Shown here: one piece after another, positions 1 to 7,800 of the stretch | Layout of the letters: every line of letters begins with the position of its first letter | Position numbering within the stretch: position 1 is the first letter of the stretch | NCBI GenBank assembly: GCA_031411335.1 | Contig: JANOAX010000231.1 | Coordinates: 1-19,976 of the forward strand | Reading direction: 5' to 3' | Length of the DNA stretch: 19,976 nucleotides | Origin: JAJTFW01 sp031411335 | GTDB lineage: Bacteria; Bacteroidota; Bacteroidia; AKYH767-A; OLB10 | Program-made: the position numbers and the translations under genes | The notes under the pieces: model-generated | What the model was told of the DNA's origin: nothing | The model's input: the letters and a program-made list of their open reading frames with translations, nothing else | Database searches by the model: none

Positions 1-2
1 CA

Positions 3-140
3 ACGCTGAAAACAGGAAAAAATGGTGAAAAACCTGATCCCGTCCTCACAATGTTTGTAACTAATTTTGAGAGAATGCCTGATCGTCTACCTTTACGAGG
101 AGATCAAATTGAAAAGGCAAGTGAATTTAACCCACAGTAA
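3..140 (+). CDS. 3' end of an unrecognised gene (partial)
   Basis: The plus-strand frame starting at base 3 is open from the window edge to a TAA at 138-140, giving the last 45 residues of a possible protein ending in ASEFNPQ. The piece is rich in Lys, Asp, Glu and Pro, has no membrane segment, and shows no motif I recognise. If real, it converges on guaB, whose stop lies about 100 bases away. An open run of this length can occur by chance in AT-rich DNA, and a minus-strand frame is also open over roughly the first 100 bases, so the call is tentative. Confidence 0.35.
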   Translation, partial: TLKTGKNGEKPDPVLTMFVTNFERMPDRLPLRGDQIEKASEFNPQ

Positions 141-238
141 AGGGTATTAAGAATAGGTTAACAATGATTAATTATTCTAAAATAAATCAAAAGAAAGACG
201 GAAGGTCCACCTTTTTAAAAGCAAATTTTCTACGTAAT
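141..238. other. Convergent intergenic spacer with weak hairpin
   Basis: This spacer separates the possible plus-strand gene end from the guaB stop. It is AT-rich. Around 200-216 a short inverted repeat (GGAAGG, four-base loop, CCTTTT, with G-T pairs) is followed by T and A residues and could act as a weak terminator for the plus strand. The stem is poor and I do not call a terminator with confidence. Confidence 0.3.
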
Positions 239-1705
239 TTATCTCGAATAATTGGGTGCGTCGCGAACCACTGTCACATCATGAGGATGGCTTTCACGGA
301 TACCCGACGACGTTATACGTATGAATTTTGCATCCTGTAGTTTCGTTACATTTTTAGCTCCGCAATAGCCCATCGATGCTTTTAATCCACCAACCATTTG
401 GTACACCTCATCGGCAACGCCACCTTTGTATGGAACACGACCAACAATACCTTCTGGAACTAACTTTTTGATATCATCCTCTGCATCCTGAAAGTATCTG
501 TCCTTCGATCCTTCTTTCATGGCTTCGATGGATCCCATCCCTCTATAAACTTTGTATTTTCTTCCTTCGTAAATCATCAATTCACCTGGAGATTCTTCAG
601 TCCCAGCGAAAAGAGATCCAATCATCACAGTACTTGCACCTGCTGCAATGGCTTTGGCAATATCACCCGTAAATCGAATTCCTCCATCGGCGATAATTGG
701 AATTCCGGTTCCTTTTAATGCTTTTGCTACTTCATAAACCGCCCAAAATTGTGGAACTCCTACGCCTGCAATAACTCGTGTTGTGCAAATGGAACCTGGT
801 CCAATTCCTACTTTCACAGCATCGGCACCTGCTTTTACGAGCGCTTTTGCAGCTTCTGGAGTGGCAATATTTCCTACCACCACTTGTAATTTTGGAAATG
901 CTTTTTTTACTTTTTTCAATGTGTCAATCACACCTTTCGAATGCCCATGCGCTGTATCAATAACAATAGCATCAGCACCTGCTTTTACGAGGGCTTCAAC
1001 GCGTTCAAGGGTATCGGCAGTAACTCCAACAGCTGCAGCCACACGCAAACGTCCTAAGTCATCTTTGTTAGAATTTGGACGCGATTTAAACTTTAAAATA
1101 TCTTTGTAAGTAATTAAACCAATCAGTTTTCCACTCTTATCAACAACAGGTAATTTTTCAATTTTGTGTCGTTGAAGAATCAATTCAGCTTTTTGCAAAC
1201 TAGTGGCTCCAATGCTCACGATCAAATTATCTTTTGTCATGGCTTGGTTCACTTTCTTCTTCATATCTTTCTCGAAACGAAGATCGCGGTTGGTGAGTAT
1301 CCCTTTTAGTTTAGCGTTTTTATCGATGATGGGTATGCCACCAATTTTGTTATCACGCATCACCCTCAAGGCTTCTCCAATGGTCCCATCTTCCAACATC
1401 GTTAAAGGATCTTGGATCATACCACTTTCGCTACGTTTCACTTTTCGAACTTCAGCCGCTTGTCGATCGATACTCATATTCTTATGTAAAACTCCTATCG
1501 CTCCTTCTTGGGCCATTGCAATAGCCATCGCTGCTTCGGTAACCGTGTCCATAGCTGCTGAAATAATAGGAACTTTGATGGGAATTTTTTTGGTGAAAAA
1601 ACTGGATGTGTCTGTTTCCCTAGGCATTATCTCCGAATAGGAGGGGATTAATAAAACATCGTCGTAGGTGAGTCCTTCGCCAATAAACTTTTGATCTGTT
1701 TTCAT
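239..1705 (-). CDS. guaB: Inosine-5'-monophosphate dehydrogenase
   Basis: GuaB oxidises IMP to XMP with NAD+, the committed step of guanine nucleotide synthesis, in the cytoplasm. From the ATG at 1705 the protein has 488 residues, normal for the family. The N-terminal signature LTYDDVLLIP lies at about residues 12-21. Two CBS domains interrupt the barrel at about 95-205. The catalytic loop GPGSICTTR carries the thioimidate-forming Cys307. The mobile flap Arg-Tyr motif (GRVPYKG) is near the C-terminus. The frame stays open upstream to a TTG at 1732, which would add nine residues, but that TTG lies inside a perfect TAnnTTTG promoter box (1730-1737), so it would not be in the transcript. The ATG at 1705 is therefore preferred. 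The gene follows the giant cargo gene on the same strand but is separated from it by that gene's terminator and has its own promoter. Confidence 0.97.
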   Translation of the reverse strand: MKTDQKFIGEGLTYDDVLLIPSYSEIMPRETDTSSFFTKKIPIKVPIISAAMDTVTEAAMAIAMAQEGAIGVLHKNMSIDRQAAEVRKVKRSESGMIQDPLTMLEDGTIGEALRVMRDNKIGGIPIIDKNAKLKGILTNRDLRFEKDMKKKVNQAMTKDNLIVSIGATSLQKAELILQRHKIEKLPVVDKSGKLIGLITYKDILKFKSRPNSNKDDLGRLRVAAAVGVTADTLERVEALVKAGADAIVIDTAHGHSKGVIDTLKKVKKAFPKLQVVVGNIATPEAAKALVKAGADAVKVGIGPGSICTTRVIAGVGVPQFWAVYEVAKALKGTGIPIIADGGIRFTGDIAKAIAAGASTVMIGSLFAGTEESPGELMIYEGRKYKVYRGMGSIEAMKEGSKDRYFQDAEDDIKKLVPEGIVGRVPYKGGVADEVYQMVGGLKASMGYCGAKNVTKLQDAKFIRITSSGIRESHPHDVTVVRDAPNYSR

Positions 1706-1729
1706 AGGATGATCTTGGATATTGGCATG

Positions 1730-1737
1730 CAAAAGTA
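1730..1737 (-). promoter_or_regulatory. guaB promoter, Bacteroidota -7 box
   Basis: Read on the minus strand this is TACTTTTG, a perfect match to the Bacteroidota -7 consensus TAnnTTTG. Transcription would begin a few bases downstream, giving a leader of about 20 bases before the ATG at 1705. I see no TTTG -33 element at the usual spacing of about 19-21 bases; the nearest TTTTTG is about 42 bases upstream. Confidence 0.7.
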
Positions 1738-1805
1738 ACTTTTTTTACTGATAAATCGCTTTTAGTTGGATGTGATCATCAAAAATTAAGTGATTTTAGA
1801 AAAGT

Positions 1806-1843
1806 ATAAAAAAAATGGAGGCCGCCCATCCCTGAGCGGCCTC
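1806..1843 (-). terminator. Rho-independent terminator of the giant cargo gene
   Basis: A perfect 8-bp GC-rich stem (GAGGCCGC at 1818-1825 and GCGGCCTC at 1836-1843) encloses a 10-base loop. Read on the minus strand the stem is followed by CA and a run of eight Ts. It lies about 20 bases downstream of the stop codon of the 2858-residue protein gene and upstream of the guaB promoter, so it separates the two transcription units. Confidence 0.88.
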
Positions 1844-1862
1844 ACCACGCGTTGACCGGAAT

Positions 1863-4800
1863 TTACCGTAACAAAGTTACGGATCCGCTCTTCTCAATCT
1901 CCTGACCATTGGTTCCAAAAATTCGAACGGAATACACATAGGTACCCTCAGGAGCGATTATGCCATCATACGTACCATCCCAACCTTCGCCAGGGATACG
2001 TGTTTCATAAATTCTTTGTCCCCATCGATTGAATACTACAAAGAAATAGTTCTTTGCTTCAATGTAGATGAATTCTGGCTTAAATACCGGATTTTTTCCA
2101 CTAGGGGTAAATGCACTTGGAATGAACAGATGTGGTTCTTGAATTAGACAGAAGATGTTTGAAACACTTGTGTCGGTAAATCCATAGGTATTACCACTTC
2201 CTTCATAAGCCTCAATACGATAACAGAATTTACCGGAGTAATTCGGATACAAATATAAGGCAGCTACGTCATCATTGTAGTCCAAAATTCCATTATTCAT
2301 GGTTGCGATGGGTGTTGGACTCCATAATCCATCAACACTTCTGAACAAGGAGTATTTACTTACATTGCCTAACCACTCTTCGTAGAAGTTCCATTTCAAC
2401 TCATTTACTAAATTGAAATCAGGCTGACCCGTTAATAAAATCGTGCGACCCAAATTACTAGTGAGTACATCGTTTGAACAAGAATCTACAGTAATCACAC
2501 GATAGTAATAACTGTATTGATCGGTTCTTGCGGAGAAATCATTGAACGTTATAATTGGAATTCCAGTATATGTAATTGCACCCACCGTTGTAAACGGCCC
2601 GTTTTTATCAAATGCTCGTTGTAATTTGTATTTAGATACATCTGGATTTCCAGCAGTATCCACTAAGCATTCAACAATTACTCTTCTCAAATCAATAACA
2701 GTTGCTTTTTTCAAATACGAGAATGTAGGTAACGTCAACAAATTCGCAATTTCACATGCCTGATTAGAGGAAGCCGTTCGAGAAGAAGTATTTCCTTGTG
2801 CTTGTATGTAATAACAATACTCAGAGTTGTTGGTCAATGTAACATGACTGTAAGTAATGTTAGTTCCAGGAACTGAAGCTAAGAATGAATAAGGCCCTCC
2901 ATTTTCACTTACATAAATATTATATTGTCCAACACCATTAACCATGTTGATATATGGATTCCAACGCAAGTCGATTGCTGAACGACAGATATCGAGTTTT
3001 GCCGTAACAAATAATGTGTTGTGTAATGTACCAATGTTACTGATGTTTCTACAACTATCATACGCTGCAATACTGTAGCGTTGAGATGCGAATTCTGCAG
3101 CTGGATTATTGTCTAAGAAATAACTGGCATTAATTCCAATTACACTACCAATCGAATCCCAAGAGGCTCCATTAAAGTGATAGATGATGTATCCAACCAC
3201 ATCGCCCGATGGACTTGGCAACCAACTTACACTTACTTGAGAAGGATTAAATGGATCCAAGCTTGCCGTATCTAAAGCGGAAACGGTAGGTCGCGTAATA
3301 TCTTTAAATAAATCTCCATCGGTAGAAGAATTACTGATACAACCTGATAAATCTCCAGTTTGCACTCGGTAATTAATTACTGCTTCACAAACATTAATGG
3401 TGTCATTCCATGTATATGTTGGCGCTGTCGTTGATCCAATGATATTCCAAACACCTGTTGGGTATTCTTTGTAAACATCATAGTTCAAAGAAGCAGTTGC
3501 TAATTCTGGATTATGAATCGGATTCCAAACAACCACAGCAACACCATTATTATTAAATACATCCACTTTGATAGTACGTAATGTATCAGAACCAGGAGAA
3601 ACTTCTCCACCACATGCTGTTTTTGTAGTCATGTAATAGTAGATAGATCCCGCCTGAGCATTTGCTGTTAAATCAGAATAAGTAAGTGTATTGTAGTTTG
3701 TAATAGTAGTTACAGTAGTATAAGGTCCACCAATTGCCGATGACTTATAGATCGTGTAATTTGCAAAACGTTGTCCTGTATCAACAGGTGCAATCCAGTT
3801 TAGAATAACGTTTCCATTAGGAAGCACATTTGCACAACGAGGTTCTGGTGCAGCAGGTATAGTATGGTCAACAAATATTTCACCATCTACATTTGATAAT
3901 GAATTACATCCTTGTGCATCGCCAATGCTTACTCTGTAATTAATAGAATCAATACATAACACTAAATTATCTTGCCAAGTTGTAGCAGCCACATTGGCTA
4001 CTAAAGACCAATTGCCTGAACCACCTGGATTTTCTTTTTCAACAACGTAAGTTCCCACTGAGGTAGGAAGGAGTGGATTACTTACTGCATTCCAATTTAA
4101 TGTTGCTGTAGTTGTATTACCACCACTCACTACGATGTAAATTGTTTGCAATGTATTTCCATTAGCAGCTCCACCGATTGCGGAAGGATCTGTTTGTCCT
4201 GTACATCCCGATTTAGTTTGTAAATAATAACTCACAGAACCGGCATTACCATTGGCAGTACCATCTAAATAAGTACTGATTGCATTGTTTTCAACAGAGT
4301 CAATCAACACAAAACCAGCACCTGTATTTCTCCAAATATTGTATTGGTTAAAGTCGGTCCAAGTAGATGGAGTAGGGTTAACCCAAGTTAATTGAACTTG
4401 TCCATTTGCACTAACACTAGCACATCTTAATTCAGGATGATCAATTACATTCCCAATGTAAGTGAATACGTTATTCGCAATATTTGAACGACTCACGCAA
4501 CCACTATTATCTGTAGCAGAAATCTGATGATTTAAAGTAGTGTCACAATCATTGATGGTTTGAAAGTATACCAATTGATTAGTATCTCCGAAAATAGTTA
4601 ATACTCCCCCTGCATTGTAAGAAGACCATACATCGTATTGACCACTGGTAACTGAACCTGGTAATGGAGTACTCAACGCCGACCAATTTAAACTTGCTTG
4701 TCCTAAAGTTGGAGTTGTTGTTAAATAGATGGATCGAAGTGTTGATGATGTAGTACCATTGTCAACTTGACCTGTACATCCACTTTGAGTTCTAACATAG

Positions 4801-7800
4801 TATCCGAAAGATTGTGCATTTCCATTTGCCAAAACATCGGTCCATGTAGTTTGTGCAAAAGTTCCAACGGAATCATACAAAACAAAACCAGCACCATTGT
4901 CTCTGTAAATTTCGTACTCATTGAAATTGACATTAGAGCCTGCTGGAGTAATCCATGTTAATTCAATTTGTCCACTCGGTAAAACGTTTACACAACGTAA
5001 ATCAGGATTGTCAACAATGTTTCCAATGTATGTAAATACATTCGTGTCAACATTAGAGTTGCTAATGCAACCGCTGTTGTCCGTTACAGAAATACGATGT
5101 CTTAAAGTAGTATCGCAATTGTTGATCGCTTCATTGAATGTTAAAGCGCTCGTTGTTCCAAGAGAAGTGGTGAGAGTACCTGCTGCATTATAACTCGACC
5201 ATACTTCATATTGTCCAGAACTTGCTAAAAGCGGAAGTCCAGTCCAATTCATTGCAGCATTTCCTAATGTTGGCACTGTTGTTAAGTATATGGAACTTAG
5301 AGTAACACTTGTTGTTCCATTATCTACTTGGCCAGTACATCCACTTTGTGAACGTATATAGTAACTATACGATTGGGCATTACCATTTGCTAATGCATCT
5401 GTCCATGATGTTTGAGCGAAATTGCTTACCGAATCATAAAGTACGAAACCAGCTCCGTTGTTTCTAAAGATCTCGAATTCGTTGAATTCATCATTCGACC
5501 CAGTAGGAGTAATCCAACTTAATTGAATTTGGCCATTCGCTAATACATTCACACAACGTAAATCAGGATTATTAACGATGTTCCCAATGTATGTATAATT
5601 GTTAGTCGTAATATTTGAATTACTCACACAACCACTATTGTCTGTGGTACTTACTTTATGATTTAGTAAGGTATCGCAGTCATTGATGGTTTGGAAGTAA
5701 ACTAATAAGGCAGTATCACCAAATACACTCAATGTACTTGTTGCATTGTAACTTGACCAAACATCATATTGTCCTGTTGTAACTGAACCCAATAAAGGTG
5801 TTGACAAAGCAGACCAACTTAGATTTGCACTTCCCAATACCGGAGTTGCCGTAAGGAAAATAGAACTTAACGTAGCACTCGTAGAACCATTGTCAACTTG
5901 TCCAGTACATCCGCTTTGTGAACGAATATAGTAGCTGTACGATTGAGCATTACCATTTGCTAGAGCATCGGTCCATGATGTTTGAGCAAAATTGCTTACT
6001 GAATCATAAAGCACAAAACCAGATCCATCGTTTCTAAAGATTTCGAATTCGTTGAATTCATCATTAGAACCAGTAGGAGTAATCCAACTCAATTGAATTT
6101 GACCATTCGCCAATACATTCACACAACGTAAGTCAGGATTATTTACGATGTTACCAATAAAGGTATAGTTGTTTGTTGTAATATTTGAATTACTCACACA
6201 ACCGCTATTGTCTGTGGTACTTACTTTATGATTTAATAAGGTATCACAGTCGTTGATGGTTTGGAAGTAAACTAATAAAGCCGTATCACCAAATACACTC
6301 AATGTACTAGTCACATTGTAACTTGACCAAACATCATATTGTCCTGTAGTTACTGAACCAAGTAAAGGAGTTGACAAAGCAGTCCAACTTAGGTTTGCAC
6401 TTCCCAATACAGGAGTTGCCGTAAGGAAAATAGAACTTAACGTCGCACTTGTAGTACCATTATCTACTTGACCAGTGCATCCGCTTTGTGAACGAATATA
6501 GTAACTATACGATTGAGCATTACCATTTGCTAATGCGTCGGTCCATAAGGTTTGAGCAAAGTTGCTTACCGAATCATAAAGTACAAAACCAGAACCATCG
6601 TTTCTAAAGATTTCGAATTCGTTGAATTCATCATTAGAGCCTGTAGGAGTAATCCAACTCAATTGAATTTGACCATTCGCTAATACATTAACACAACGTA
6701 AATCAGGATTATTAACGATGTTTCCAATATAGGTGTAAGTATTCGTAGCAATATTTGATCTTGATATACATCCAATATTATCATCTACCGAGATTTGATG
6801 ACTGATGGTAGTATCACAATCATTGATAGCATGATTAAATAATAATGTAGGGGTATTACCAATTCCTTGTAGAGTACCTAATGCATTATAAGTGGAGAAC
6901 ACGTTGTATTGTCCACCAATTGCGGAAGGTAACAAGGGAGAACATAATGCAGACCAATTTAAATTAGCTTGTCCTACTATTCCAGCCGTTGTTAAGAAAA
7001 TTGAACTCATAGTATTACTGTTAGTACCTGTTGTAACCTGTCCGGTACATCCACTTTGAGTTACTAAATAGTAAGAATAAGATTGAGCATTTCCATTCGC
7101 AGTAATATCGGTATAAGTATTTATTGCACTATTACCGACTGAATCAATCAAGGTAAATCCTGCTCCGCTATTTCTCCAAACTTCATATTCATTAAAATCG
7201 GTAAAGGTTACTGGTGAAGGATTTTCCCAAGTAAGTTGAATGTTTCCATTTGCTAATACACTTACACATCTCAAACTAGGATTAGGAATAACATTTCCAA
7301 TATAAGTAAAGATATCATCGTCGGCTGAACTAATTGAAGTGCAAGGTGCATTATCATCTAATTCAATTCTATACTCATAAGGAACGTTACAAATTGTAAT
7401 CGCATCTGTATAAGTAAGTGCCGCGGTAGTTCCTATTTGAACGAATAGACCTATACCTGTACTTCTTCTCAAAACTTTATAGGGTCCAGGTGCGCTAACT
7501 AACCCTGGAGTTATCATGGCATTCCATGTAAGTATTGCAGATCCTATAGTAGCATTGTTCACATTAAGCAACATCGTAGCTAAAGTGGCACTTGTAGTAC
7601 CATTCGTTTGTAATCCATCACAACCCGATAAAGAAACTAATTGATAGTACTGAATAGCGGTATTTGCATTCGCTCCAACATGTATCCAAGAGGTTGTGGC
7701 ATAATTCGTCACTGTTCCAACAAGAGTAAAAGGTCCACCAGCAGCAGCGGAATGATAAATTTGAATTCCAGCAAAGAAATTATTAGGGTCGGCAGGTGCT

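Noticed and set aside
200..216. Rho-independent terminator after the left-edge gene
   Set aside because: The stem is short and needs G-T pairs, and the T-run is part of the stem itself; too weak to call.
783..1640. Plus-strand open frames opposite guaB
   Set aside because: They lie antisense to a strongly conserved gene, have no start signals, and their composition reflects the complementary strand.
4721..5193. Small open frames on both strands within the giant gene
   Set aside because: They overlap the repeat array in other frames and recur only because the underlying DNA repeats.
4443..6713. CRISPR array or satellite DNA
   Set aside because: The period is 570 bp, the whole stretch is one open reading frame, and differences are mostly synonymous, so these are coding modules.
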